A stretch of DNA of 37,120 bases from Acanthaster planci (GCF_001949145.1 NW_019091692.1:143957-181076); one strand, 5' to 3'. Shown: positions 12,501 to 23,736, counted from the stretch's first letter. A program made the numbers and translations. The notes: generated by a model from the sequence alone, not told the origin.

Positions 12501-15500
12501 TATGTTTCGTACTTAGGTCTCTGATCCTACTTAATGAATCAAAAATCTTCAGATGAACTTCAAATTTATGTTCGAATAGTTATTAGTACATGTACATGTA
12601 TGTGACAATGAGACTCTTACCTGAGTAACCACACTATCTTGGACAGGCTGTTGACTGTCACATGACTGTAGCTCCTGCATCTGATTGGTTGCTGGTAGGC
12701 TTTCCGGTGTGTGACTTTCTGTTGTAAACTTGTTTTTGGAGGGGTTTTCCTTGGCATCAATCTACATTTAAGCAGAAATCACTCTTTAACCTATGAAGCT
12801 CTTTTGTGACAAAAATGTCAAATTAGAAGATAACGTTTTGTTTCACTACTTTCCAATTTGTTTAAATTATTTTCACACCAATATTGCACCAAGCTTTCAA
12901 AATTGTTACTGATGGTACATGCATTTCATTTTAACTGCAGAATTCAAATTTTCCTGGTGAGCTTTTAAATTTGATTTTTGTGCATGTACATGTACATGTG
13001 CCTTGATCATTGATGCAATGCTAGAAAAAGGCTGACTTTATTTCAAGTACATGTACAGTGTATAAAGAACCTGGGGAACTAGACAGAGTTATTTTTTCAT
13101 GCTCCTACCACAGGATTGCGTGCAAAATGTATCAATAGCTGGTTTGTGATCCAATCCCATGATACTCCCAGAACAGTGGGATCCAACGTCCACCCCGCTC
13201 CCACGCATCCCACGTGGGAGCGGCGCGGACGTCGCATCCCAGTTCGGCGAGTAATCCCATGGCACACTGAAAATGTCAAAAAAGGGTTTATTTCCTCAGT
13301 CAGTAATTCTTCAACCCCTCCTAGTTTGTCCTTTCAGCTGCGGCTATAAACACAGCATGTAGATGGGCCACAAAAGGTATCAAGCTGAATGGACAGAGCA
13401 GACCATGACCTGTGGATTACCAGGGCTGTAGACATTTACCGGTACAAGTAAGTGGCAAGCGCAGGGTTCCCGCTAAAATCTGAAAAACCCGATTCTATGA
13501 CATTTAACACCATTTTACAGAGACAAGTTGTTTAGGGTCATGAACTGGAAGACTGCCTCAGCCACTAAGCAGACTTACGAGGATATATATGTAGCCTGTA
13601 AATTTATCATCACGCCGTTATTACATTTAACAGAGCCCATCAAATATAACCCTGGCATGGTCTTGATCAATTTCCTTGACCTTTGATGATTTTTTTTCCC
13701 TCTAATAAGTTTCCAGGACACCCTACTGTATTTCCCTGATTTTTCCATGACTTTCCAGAACAATTTTTCAGGATTTTCTGAGTTTTGCATGACTGCAGAA
13801 ACCCAGCAGATAAACTCTTCACACCATGTACATGTAACTACCCGTAAATGTACATCAAATGACTCAGTGCAGGATTTGTGCAAACATCAAACGAATCAAC
13901 ACTAAAGGTAATTCCATAGACACATAAGGCACTGCTTCAGTCAAACAACAAGACACAAGTGTCAAATAACTCAACCCAAACATTACAGGAGGAATGCAAA
14001 CAGTGATACAGTTAAAGCATGCAGCAAAATGGTAAACAATTCAGTTCAGACAAATGTAAATGGTAGTCAGTGAAACAGAAAATGTAATCCACTCAAAATC
14101 GTTTGAGTTTCCCCAGTACATGTATCTGATGATGACCCTAATTGACACTGCCCAACTGTGTGTACATAAAGTTGGAGAACAAATACGGTCGCGTGTGATT
14201 TAGTTAAACTGCAGTAATTGCATCTTTTCGGTTTACTTCATAATGCAATGACGTACAGTGTACATGTGCATCCACATTCAAAAGAAATATAAAATTTCAA
14301 CTGAGATTCTGTGAAAGTGCAGCAATTAACATTGTCTGCCTTTTTTATCAGAAAACATTCCACACCCAGACATGCGATCTTTCGCATCATGTTTTGTAAT
14401 TTTTACGTACACGTACATGAAACTGTATATTTATACTGTAATATTACATGCTTTGTATTTTGCATGAGAAACTGACTAATAAACAAATACATGTACATAA
14501 AGTGACACCCTGAAAACAAACCCTATAAGATACATGTAGGTCTGACGAAATTGCAAGTGGTTTTAAGTAAATGATTCATTTTTTTTTTTACGCTTAACTT
14601 GACTGTTTAGGACATGCTGTTGCTTACTGATAGCAGATAGTTAGTATAAAGCTGGTGATATCTGTGTATGGAATTCCTCTCTCTTTAATTTAACTTGTAC
14701 TTTCATGCCCTCTGTTTGCCTTTTCATCTGAGGAAGGCAGGTTAATGCCACAGCATAAGACATGATTTTCATTTTAACGGACAGGTGCGTTTTTGTAAAA
14801 CTGTCCAGTGGCTGTTAATGAATAACGGTATCTAGTGGCTGACAGATTAACAGTACAGGCTGATGTCACACAAAAGTCCAGAAATAAACTTCAGTTATTT
14901 CTCGAACTATAATGACAGCCACCAGATGGAAGATTCACAGACATATTCACATCTGATCTCCCCCAGAAAATTCATCTGATTGAAGTCTTCATCCCATCAA
15001 CGAAGTAGAAATGCAATTAGTGTCAAGTCATTCGGCATTTGCATGCAATGCCTGCCTGACCAGTTTATCCCTGAGGCATGTTGCTTTTGTGTGGGTGCTG
15101 GAAGCCTGTTGATAAAATACCGGGTATTTGCTCACTACCAGTAACCTCTCTCTCCTGGTGAGGGGGGTACATTTTGTCCAGAAATACTGTTCACTGAGGC
15201 ACACAGTCTGTGCTGGTCTAGGATTGACTTGTATGGGCAATGCATGTTACATCCCAACTACAGTCTCAGCAATGGCTTGGACTACACGTATCTCAACAAC
15301 GGTTGGGCATTTCCAACTATCCATGTACTGGTACCCGGCTAGGTTGGGCTGGCCCTGCAGCACTGGGCATATTCGAATGACTGCCACTTATCAACTGCTG
15401 GTCAATTCATCTGGTACCCAGGATGTACAGGTATGTGTATTTTGTGCATAGGTTACAAAGGAAAATCCACCTGTGGTTGACAGGGTCATCACTCAAACTT

Positions 15501-18348
15501 GCCTGGTACCCACAATGAACAGGTACATGTATCTAACTGTGGTTGACAGGGTCATCACTCAAACTTGCCTGGTACCAACGATGAACAGTATTTTGTGCCC
15601 TTTATTAAACACTTAAAGTTATCCATGCTTTCCTAGACAACTGAGGGCGCTGTTGCAAAGATGTCATCCAGGGAAGACATGGTTCATTGCACACACATAG
15701 GTTTTTCGATAATTTATATTGAAAACCAAGAATTTACTTACTGGAAACATTTCTGAGAATAGCACTGGTGCTCACTTATGCATAAACAACATTAAATTCG
15801 CAAGGAGAAAATTTTGTCCAGGAAATAAAAATGTAGGACTCTTTTGTGTATATGTACAATGTGAAATTTACCCTTTCTTCCTGGGATGACATCACAGTTC
15901 TGCTCATGAATATGGAAATATCATTAACTGAGACACAAAGAAGCATTTTAAAGGTTTGTATTAAATCAACTTTAGAGCAGCTAAACTTTAATTGGTTGGG
16001 TGCAATGCATTATTTACCTTGTCTTCCAAGCTCTGAGGAATGTTGGCAGTTCCCTGGAAGCCTTGTTGATTACCGCTGATTCCATGGTCAGCTTTCACAT
16101 TCACCCTGGCCAGGCCAGTCTGAGAGTGAGCCCTGTATTGACAAGACAATATGCAAACAATGATTCCGGCTGTCCTCGTTCAACTCCAATAAACAGACTA
16201 CGAAGGGACTGCGAATGGACTGGATGAATCCTATACATAGAACTGCAGAATTTTTATTTTAGGAAACCTGCGCTATGTTATCTGCTGAAATGCAAGTCTC
16301 AGAAATCCCAGCAAGAAACCTCAACTTCAAGACAACTGCATGCATACCACATGTACACAGGCCTATCGTTCATAAAAGCTAAACAACGTTTCTGTCAAGA
16401 TCTTGTAATCTGTTGATCTGTCCATATCAGCTATTACTTTTCCTTTCTGGTTCAAGGTTATGGGAGATTTTTTAAAAAGTGAAATGAGATTTCCCTCAAG
16501 ATCGACCGATAGCACATCAAGATTAAATGATTGTGTAAACAGCACTACGAAGAGCAGGAAGTTTTTGGGTCAACTCCACCCGAAGCCAGCTGGATCCAGG
16601 TCAATTCAGCCCCAATTTTAAATTCAGTCATATGTGAACAAGATTGAAGAAGCTGAGTCAATTCAAATAATTTCACAGTTCAACCTCTAATTCGATCGAA
16701 TATCTGAATATTCTGTAGTGCTGACAAGCAGAATGTTGAACAAATCATATACAAAATCAGTTGCAATAACACACACATTTGCACATTATACAATTCAAAA
16801 TATTTAAATTATTAATAACAAATTAAAAAGAAATAGAAAATTTTTAACAGGGCAAGAAATATTGTTCTTAAATCTTGCTAAATCCTGGCTGGAGAGAGGA
16901 GTTACACGTACTCCTAGATGTGAGAAGCTATCACAGTGGTTATATATTATAGCTTCTCACGTCAAGGAATATCACCTGCCACAAAAAAAAAACTGTTCTT
17001 GTATTTTAAACGTGCTCCATTTGCTTTAGGCTGAAAATGAATGTGACTGGTCAATGCAGGATGAATGAGCTTCAAAGTCCTGACTCTGACTGGCCAGTGT
17101 AACATTAATATTCATGGTCTTAGTCCAAGACAAAAAAATGGCAATGAGAATGAAAGTTGTAGATTTGCGTCCACAGCCCGCATGCTCCAAAACATCCTGC
17201 CAAAACAGCATTTTTTTAATCAATTAATTAGTTTACGAAAAAATTCCATCATTTTCACAAAAAGGCTACCAAAAAAAATGTCCAATCCCAAATCATAAAG
17301 CAGCAGTAAAAGGGTATAAAATGCACATACCTACGTACAATGTACCTCCGCATTGGCCACACCTGCCTACTACACAAACGATTAAATTTCTATTTATATG
17401 CACTGCTCTGGGTATGCACGGCGCACAGCCACTATGCATTATGCATACCATCTTAGTACAAATACATGTAGATAATGATAAATGAATACTGAAAAAAGCC
17501 TCATGCTTTTCCAAAATGCTCCAGATGCAAACCTAAACCTTCCATTCTCGTGGCCTTGGAAGGAATTTCCTAAATTTATTTTTCTGGTGAGCAACCAGTA
17601 AATTCTTATCCTATCCCAAACATACAAGATGTACAACTACAAGTACAAGTTACAACACTCGATAAACTTCCGTATGCGCACATCACTAACGTCCTTTTGC
17701 AGTGGTTTACAACTAGCAATCAGAAAGTGATTTGTCCAAAAATGTCATATTTAGCGTGGAAAATGCATTTTACAAAACACTTCAGGCCGGTCCCATGGCC
17801 TAGGTTTGTTTACAAGGAGTCAAGTGATGTCCAAGGATGAAACTCTTTCCCAACAGTGCGAAAAGAGCACGACTTGAATCGGAGTATGTAATAAAAATGG
17901 AAACAAACTAATGTTTAGCAGGTAAGTTTTAGTATACGGTACTCGGTAATGCATAAATGCTTTGCTTGTTCGTCATCCAAACCCACAATGTATTGCAACC
18001 CTCGGCCATGTCGACCTGGCTCCTCTCCTCATAAAAATCAGCCAGGACATGCAACACGAAGACATTTGCTCAAATATCTCAGATGTATTCCCAAGAAATT
18101 ATAATGAGAGGGTCTACCAATGAAACCACATAGTTTAGAAAGACGTACAACTCGACCACGAGCAGGACAAGCATGACGAGAAAAATAAAGCACCACTGTC
18201 CGTAATCTGGGCCCGTTCATGTTTAGGCTACGTGTACATGTATTTGACAGTTCACTGGCATTTCGTATTACCTGATTAATACTAGGCTAGCTACCGCATA
18301 ACTCGATAAACTCACCATACAAGAAAAGCAAACAGAAATATCCGCCAT
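450..18348 (-). CDS. Unidentified hydrophilic protein, minus strand, 5' part of a large gene (model)
   Basis: A chain of exons with good splice sites and matching phases reads 18348-18316, 16119-16018, 12761-12621, 10846-10662 and possibly 560-450. The first four give about 153 residues, rich in Q, E, S, N and K and poor in C, W, F and Y. This sets them apart from chance frames here, which are Cys/Val/Tyr/His-rich because of the TACATG repeats. I recognise no domain; the segment is probably disordered with short helical patches (GREREELQN). More exons may lie in the long gap 561-10661, and the 3' end has two rival versions (see the entries at 450-560 and 2563-4553). Function unknown. Confidence 0.45.
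2100..2105 (-). terminator. Possible polyadenylation signal, minus strand
   Basis: TTTATT on the plus strand is AATAAA on the minus strand. It lies about 460 bp after the candidate stop at 2563, where the 3' end of the minus-strand transcript would be expected. It supports the gene ending here, but AATAAA is frequent by chance in AT-rich DNA. Confidence 0.25.
2563..4553 (-). CDS. Candidate 3' terminal exons of a minus-strand gene
   Basis: Four small exons chain in phase: 4553-4352 (67 codons plus G, donor gtaaat), 3242-3202, 2937-2905 (acceptor tttcttgtgtgcag, donor gtgagt) and 2592-2563, ending with TAA. The joined C-terminus reads like a leucine-rich helix (ADTLERLHIMLLKI then GLVESLLEL). 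A second frame through the last three exons is also open and ends at 2522. The joining frame is therefore not settled, and the first exon's length is compatible with chance. I do not recognise the protein. Confidence 0.3.
3033..3068. repeat. Perfect 18-bp tandem duplication
   Basis: TGGCCAATCCCACATTAG occurs twice with no gap and no difference (3033-3050, 3051-3068). A recent slippage event; no coding role seen. Confidence 0.9.
7705..7885. mobile_element. Diverged, partial relative of the MITE at 9101-9361
   Basis: It shares CAGAGCCACT, TTGCACAATGTA, AGGATGCC and GAGTGATACAT, in the same order and similar spacing as the interior of the 9101-9361 element. The outer inverted repeats are not preserved. 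It appears to be an older, truncated copy. Confidence 0.5.
9101..9361. mobile_element. MITE with 44-bp terminal inverted repeats and TA target duplication
   Basis: The left arm 9101-9144 (TGTGACCCACTCTG...) and right arm 9318-9361 are inverted copies with a few mismatches. TA flanks both ends (9099-9100 and 9362-9363). The 261-bp element has no coding capacity. TA duplication and size fit a Tc1/mariner-related MITE. It lies in an intron of the minus-strand gene model. Confidence 0.75.
10359..10541. repeat. Fold-back element with about 60-bp inverted arms
   Basis: The arm 10359-10418 and the inverse of 10481-10541 match over ATTCGCT...CATGCAGAGCCTCGA...CAG with scattered mismatches. The loop holds a second hairpin, ATCATGCCA (10418-10426) against TGGCATGAT (10442-10450). 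No clear target duplication. It lies just past the donor side of the exon at 10662. Confidence 0.65.
10662..10846 (-). CDS. Minus-strand gene, candidate exon 4
   Basis: 185 nt between acceptor tgttttgcacag and donor GG|gtaagc; phase 0 in, phase 2 out. It opens LGREREELQNINSLPGDS and continues acidic and Gly/Ser/Glu-rich. The pyrimidine tract and donor are both good. This is the best-supported exon of the gene. Confidence 0.6.
11834..11863. repeat. Perfect 30-bp ACATGTAC/ACCGGT palindrome
   Basis: A self-complementary run built from TACATG units around a central ACCGGT. Similar perfect palindromes occur at 3687-3708 (two ACCGGT cores) and 5743-5770. They are the longest members of the ACATGTA family scattered through the first 18.6 kb. 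Confidence 0.8.
12621..12761 (-). CDS. Minus-strand gene, candidate exon 3
   Basis: 47 codons between aaatgtag and CAG|gtaaga, phase 0 at both ends. It is rich in Ser, Gln, Thr and Pro (ESHTPESLPATNQMQELQ). The donor is a full consensus. No known domain. Confidence 0.6.
13155..13260. repeat. Near-perfect palindrome (about 50-bp arms, tiny loop)
   Basis: The left arm ending CCGCTCCCACG (about 13155-13205) and right arm starting CGTGGGAGCGG (about 13212-13260) are inverted copies with a few mismatches. They share ATCCCATG, GAAC, TGGGAT and ACGTCC blocks. The sequence is GC-rich compared with its surroundings. It could be a fold-back transposon remnant. Confidence 0.6.
13458..13803. repeat. Degenerate dispersed repeat (GGGTTCCCGC ... 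TTTCCATGACTTTCC type)
   Basis: It begins GCAGGGTTCCCGCTA and contains CCATGACTTTCCAG and TTTCCCTGATTTTTCC stretches before ending GCAGAAACCC. Mutually inverted GGGTTCCCGC-like ends and repeated TTTCC(A/C)TGA units resemble a common non-autonomous DNA transposon type of animals. The chance minus-strand frame inside it is not a gene. Confidence 0.4.
15471..15588. repeat. Tandem duplication, 66-bp period
   Basis: A 52-bp unit beginning CTGTGGTTGACAGGGTCATC occurs at 15471-15522 and 15537-15588 with three differences. A weaker third copy of the CTGGTACC...ATG.ACAG...TTTTGTGC part lies at about 15409-15448. It is intronic in the minus-strand model. Confidence 0.8.
16018..16119 (-). CDS. Minus-strand gene, candidate exon 2
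   Basis: 34 codons between ctcactctcag and AAG|gtaaat, phase 0 at both ends. It reads TGLARVNVKADHGISGNQQ and on to IPQSLEDK. The composition is hydrophilic and free of aromatic runs, unlike neighbouring chance frames. Confidence 0.5.
16920..16960. repeat. Short perfect hairpin
   Basis: GTGAGAAGCTAT (16920-16931) and its exact inverse (16949-16960) are separated by 17 nt. The stem is too short for a microRNA precursor. It is probably a small fold-back relic. Confidence 0.6.
18316..18348 (-). CDS. Minus-strand gene, candidate first coding exon
   Basis: On the minus strand ATGGCGGA opens an 11-codon frame (MADISVCFSCM) ending at a consensus gtgagt donor, phase 0. The ATGGCGG start context is typical of animal genes. 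Short length makes this a tentative call; its phase fits the next exon. Confidence 0.4.
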
Positions 18349-21300
18349 ATACCAAGGCACAAGAACCAAACCATTTTATTGGTCCGTAAGTTGACTCTAG
18401 GTCACCATCTTTCTCTATTTTTCTTTCAAAAACGTCCTACCACTGCACGTTTTCCACGAGTACCGGCATAACCGGTACGATACCCGTACGCCCACGTACA
18501 TGTATGTAATGTACACGTTCTTGATCATTGACTAACGTACATGTACATGTACATGTATGCATAATATCCCGCCGCACCGTACCGTGCAAATAACTTCTAC
18601 GAGTGCCGCTAGAAGACAAGTTAGCAAGATCATTGTAAACCTGTGGGTTGAGTATGCCTACCACAGACCCACCCATTAGGGTTTGGCAATTTTGCCTCTC
18701 GACATAAGCGGTGATATTTGGAAAGAGTACAAGTACTACACCATTTCTCTAGGGGGATAAGGATTCTTATTAGGTTTAAAAGATTTGGACAGCTATTTTT
18801 CGGAAAAAAATTTCCATTTTGCCAGACCCCCTTTCGAACTTCAAAGACCTGCATACGTACTGGAAATAATTACACCATCGATATTTTATATAGCATAAAA
18901 CAAGATAAAAGCAAAATATTTTTCTCAGATGTTAAAACATTTCAGGCTCAAGAGTTTATGCTACATTATTTGTTCACAAGGAAATCTCCATCTACAAAAA
19001 ACAACAAAATAGAATCGGAATCGGTTGTCACATACCCTATTCATAAAGCCAAGGGTATCTATATCGACGTAAAACTTGTCTGGTTGGAATACTGAAATGG
19101 TAAACATTTGAGTCTCAACGGAAAAAATCAAACTACAATACATTTCCCAGACCCATGGTTTGCAAAATTGAAAAACAAATTAAGAAAGGCAGGGTTTTTT
19201 TTGAGGGAAAGAAGTATTTTTACGCCTCCTTTGTAAATGTAGGCTACATGAGGAAAATTGAGGACGTTAACATACAATGGTCAAACCTCGTTTGCGAAAT
19301 AAAAAGGCCACTCTGACAAGAACCCATTTTTTATGTTCTTTACTTTTATTTGTACTCAACCGTGGGTCCGTAGCATTTAATATAACGCCTTCAATTTATA
19401 AGAAAACAACACGTTTCACAAGCGGAAGTGCCTACTACTAAATACCTGTACATGAGGGAAACATGCCGCCCTCTTGGTATTATGCACACATTTTTAAAGC
19501 AGATTATCTGCAAAACTCGCCAAAGAGACTTCGAAATTACTGGGGATAATGGTGTTGTTGGTATTAAGCTTGTGAATTAACATTTAAGTATAACGTCGAT
19601 AAATGGATACCGATGAGGGGAATTAAATACAATGTTAATATAAAGTTCTGCTTTCAATAAATTACACCTGGAAAATCGAGACAATAATGCTTTTATTATA
19701 ACAGTCTTCCCCATATTCTCACTCTTGGGAAGTGTAGCAACTGAACTGAGCTGCGAGTTCCTGTGACGAAATGCATTCAAACTATTGTTTCAACCGTGGA
19801 ACCATATTGTGCGAAAGGGTTCTAATAGAAAAATGTTATCATCATTTAAATGAAATTGGAAAAGGGGCTGGAGGGAGGGAATAACTTTCCACACGACCGC
19901 AAAAGAAAATATGTGGGAACAAGTCGATAAAGTAAAGATTGCTAATAAGCCGCATTGTCATAATTATTCAAATCTCAAAATGCGTAATCATTGCGCATCA
20001 TCCCCTGTATTTATTTATTTCATTTTGAATCCCTGGATATTAAAAAAAGAAAAACCTTTTTGGCTGGGGCTGCCCAGGGAAGGTAAAAGTTAAACAAAAC
20101 TGTCATCAAAAAATTTACCACCCCGAATCCCAGTAACAGAGTAAAAATATAAATTTTCACTAGAACCCCCCCCAAAAAACCCTGATAAGTAACTATTTTA
20201 CTGGGCCACATGTTGAAAGTGTGGAATATACTTGGACCTTAACCAAGCATTCGATCTTTCGTTGGAGATTCATGCTACGTTTCAGCAACCCTATGACTTC
20301 ACATAACATCCCCAGGAAAACGGTTTACTGGTAAATGATAGGGTTATCCTGGTTTTAATGAATAATAATCGGTCCCAAAAAATTATTTGCTGAAAAGTAA
20401 CCCCCTTCCCAGCCCCTCTTTGGGGGATGGGGAAAGGGGGGACGACTTCCCTGGCCATGGAAATTCGAAAAGCGGGGGGGGGGCGACACTAATATACATT
20501 TACACAACATAGGGGGCGATGATCATGATAAAGATGTCCAACGTAACGTGTATCAAATTCATGCAGAATCCTACATCAGAATGGTATATTTATGGATTTT
20601 TGAAATTGCTTTCCCTTTTTAGTGATATTACAAACATTTTAGTTGTTGGGAGATCCTGATAATTCATTAAAATCCACTTTATTTTTTTGCTCATCAAGAA
20701 AAAGTGGGGGTAATTCAATAGCTCCACCCCCGCCTCAAAAAGTAGGGGATACCCCCCCCCTTCCCCAGGATTTACGTCCATGCATGCATCACGTAATTCT
20801 GTCCATGCACAATGTGATATTACGTAACGGCCGGTTTTCACGCTTACAAGACCGGGTTTATTCATTACTGGCTATTGTTAAGGGCTGTGCTATACACGTA
20901 AGTGCAAAGCTGCTGTCCATGTAAAACCACGCGGAGTCATAACAATACTCGTAACCAACAATAAACCAGCTATCTACGAGATAGCGTCTTCAGTTTGACG
21001 TCATACACCGGTATGACTCTTGACAGAAGCTGTTGTAACGATACCAAATAAGGATAGAGGGCAGACAGCACCGTTGAAAACATCAAATGAATAGCTATGT
21101 ACTAGGAAGTCCCATGAACTGAGTTTCCAGGATCTGAAATGCTTTTGGCCAGCGTGTGGCATCATCCACAAAAGAGAGGCTCGGTTTATCGCTGCAAAAC
21201 CGGAACTGGGTGGCTTTGTGTTCATCAGGCATAACCACAAGGGATGCGAATGTACATGTTGATGTTCAGGAGGCTTTTCGCTTCAGTTTTTAGTGTGCAT

Positions 21301-23560
21301 CATCGCCTGGAATACCTCGAATGAGTCGAATAAAAGATCGCCGTGGCTGCGAACATTATGCAGCAAAGAAAATTATTGGCAGTCCATCCTCTGGGACGCT
21401 TTTTTTTGGGGGGGGTCGAAATTAAATCAGTCGCGTACCACGTCAACTGTGCATTTTATTTATGGCTATCACGTCAGCAAATTGACTTGATTTGTTTTTA
21501 TTAATTTTAATCAAAATCACATTGTATTAGTTATCACTGATTCTTATTGACCACTCAGCAGACACATAACCTTGCCCTATATCGCTGCAGTAAGAGAGAA
21601 TGAGCGGGGGACGCGTTCCGCCCCCGACCTGTTGTCATTTTGTAAGAGAAATTGAAAGCGCCAACATATTGAAAACGGCACTTTCACGTTTCTCGGGATG
21701 ACAATTTTGAGCAAAGACTGCATTTGGATGGTATGCACAGAGGTCAAATTCGGGCGGCCTGTTCTTGACACGGGTTTCTTGTCAAGTTCTCGCGCTCGAA
21801 CGGCGGAACATGACTCAAGAACACTGTTCTCGGAACACACCACCTCCTTGTCAGGGTTTTACAGGAACACAGGGAAAAACTTGTGAGACTTTGATTTTTT
21901 GAACAGCTGCAAAAAGTAGAGAGATGGCTTCCAAAGCCATAGACCATGTAGACAATGGGAAGTTTTTCAAAATTAACCTTAAGTATTTTCCGTAACACAG
22001 AAATGAATGTTTCTGTTTATATAGAAAATAATTCAACTCATCCAAACCTTAACTCTCAAATAGCGTACATGGAAGCCGCCATGTTGCATGTTGCTTGTGA
22101 TAACCAGTTTGTTGCACGAACAACAAATCGAGCTGTTCGTGAACATACGGGAACGAGCCGCCCGAACTCAGCCAGAATGCCCGTATGTGACTCAGCTGTA
22201 TTCACAAGAGAGGGCGCTATCAAGAAGCTGAAAAGCTAAACACGCAGCCATGACTAAGGCCAGAGGATTGGTGCACCTGTGGATGAAAATTCATAGACCG
22301 TCATTTTTTAAGAAACAATAATTCCACCCCACCCCCGACCAAATACAAACATGCACCACTTAAGCAGACGATCCAAACATTGGGCAAAAAAGCGAAATTA
22401 CTAAAAGCAATGGAAGGGGTTTCTTCTGCCTTGGTTGTCCAATACAACGTTGGACAACCATGGAGGAAGGAATTCCTTCCTCCATGGTTGTCCAACGTTG
22501 TATAACTCGTTGTATAACAAAAAATTTTCAACCAAGTGCAAGAAAAACTTGCTCCTTATATTGCTTAGCACAGAGTATTAAATATGTTTATTTTTGCTTT
22601 GGCGGTTTTGCTTCCAAGCCCTCTTTCTGACAGGGTTATGTCTCTTTCTAATCTCGGCTGTGCAGTGAAGACGTCCTATGAAAACGGGACTGAAATTGAA
22701 TCTGGCGTGTTAAGCTACAGCCCCCCTATTGGTCCACTTTCTACACAACGATTTTTATATTATGTACATGTGCATCTGCCGCATCGTATATGACCACAAG
22801 TATTTCGCAGCCTGTAACTGTTTCTCGGTATGTTTTCTCAAGAGATTTCAACTTTGCAAATTGTACAAGTAACCCAGGTGGTATTACTGGCGGCGAAAGC
22901 AGGGGAGGGGGCAGGGGCCAATGCACCCTCCTCCACACACGTTTTGAATGGGGGGTCGACCTTTTTTTCTGCAGATCCTAAAATGGGCTGTGGCTTAATT
23001 AATGGCTGATGCCTGATGGTCACACAACTGCCCCCACTTTTTAGAAAATCGTTCCGCTGCAGTTGGCTGGTATTTCGGATACTTTGGCGGTTGCGGATTC
23101 CGTGCCTGATCAACTTTGTGTTCGGGGTAGAATATTCAGAGTTACGGCATCGCGCAGAAGACCCCAGAGAATAACATATACCCGCATGGTGCGTAATGTG
23201 TGAACCTCGCTTCCCCGGTTACGCGCGTTTATCCCGACTTGTGTCCACAAGGAAATAAACCACCGTCCTTTTGTCTACTGAGAATCCTATGCATTGGACA
23301 CGGTAACAAGAGGACGAAACAAAATAACGCACTGGTCCGGATTATAGGGTGGGTGAGTTAAGCGACAACAATAGCAAAATGCCCAAATAAGTATAGCTCA
23401 GGTCTATTCAGAAGCTTACACGTCAATCGCACTTTTCTTAGGAAGGGGACATCAGCGTGTGTGTGTGAAAAGAGCATGCGTCAATCATTAAAGGTCCACA
23501 GAAAAGAAAAAGTTTGGAATTAACTCCAGGCGAAGACGTCAGCGCCCGGTGACAAAGCAC
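18349..23560. other. Intergenic region between divergent genes
   Basis: No frame here has splice sites or composition that I can support as coding; open frames are short and Cys/Phe-rich. It contains the 62-bp palindrome at 22442-22503 and several G/C-tract repeat fragments. The promoter of the minus-strand gene should lie just above 18348 and that of the MMP gene near 23400-23700. Confidence 0.6.
22442..22503. repeat. Perfect 62-bp palindrome
   Basis: The sequence is its own reverse complement with no spacer and no mismatch, centred on GGAATTCC at 22472/22473. An extra copy of GGTTGTCCAA just outside (22433-22442) forms a second hairpin with 22450-22459. CGTTGTATAAC occurs twice immediately to the right. 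It lies between the two divergent genes. Confidence 0.9.
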
Positions 23561-23561
23561 T

Positions 23562-23568
23562 TGAGTCA
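23562..23568. promoter_or_regulatory. AP-1 (TRE) consensus upstream of the MMP gene
   Basis: TGAGTCA, a perfect AP-1 site, lies about 170 bp before the MMP start codon. A CRE-like GACGTCA lies about 30 bp further upstream (23535-23541). Many vertebrate MMP promoters carry a proximal TRE; whether this one is in promoter or 5' UTR depends on the unknown transcription start. Confidence 0.4.
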
Positions 23569-23736
23569 GAACTCAATTGGAAGGTCTCGATAAAAAGGAG
23601 GCAAGACGAGACTTGGAAGTCAGATGCTGCTGGTCAGCTAAAGTGAGACAAGCCTTAGTGAAAAGCAAAACCGAATCTTTGCCTTCATCACCGAAGTTTC
23701 TTCGCATCAGTTTACTCAGGACCGACGCAAGTCAGC

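Larger units (their letters stand above)
841..18560. repeat. Region dense in ACATGTA / TACATGTAC palindromic microrepeats
   Basis: Dozens of ACATGTA or closely related TACATG runs occur here, several as (TACATG)n of 18-30 bp (for example 5749-5766, 7971-7988, 9425-9450, 18539-18557). In the rest of the window I count only about five ACATGTA. The motif spans what would be introns of the minus-strand gene. Confidence 0.75.

Noticed and set aside
21001-21240. 79-codon minus-strand frame resembling a transposase fragment
   Set aside because: I could not find a conserved motif in either strand's translation, and the similarity was impression only.
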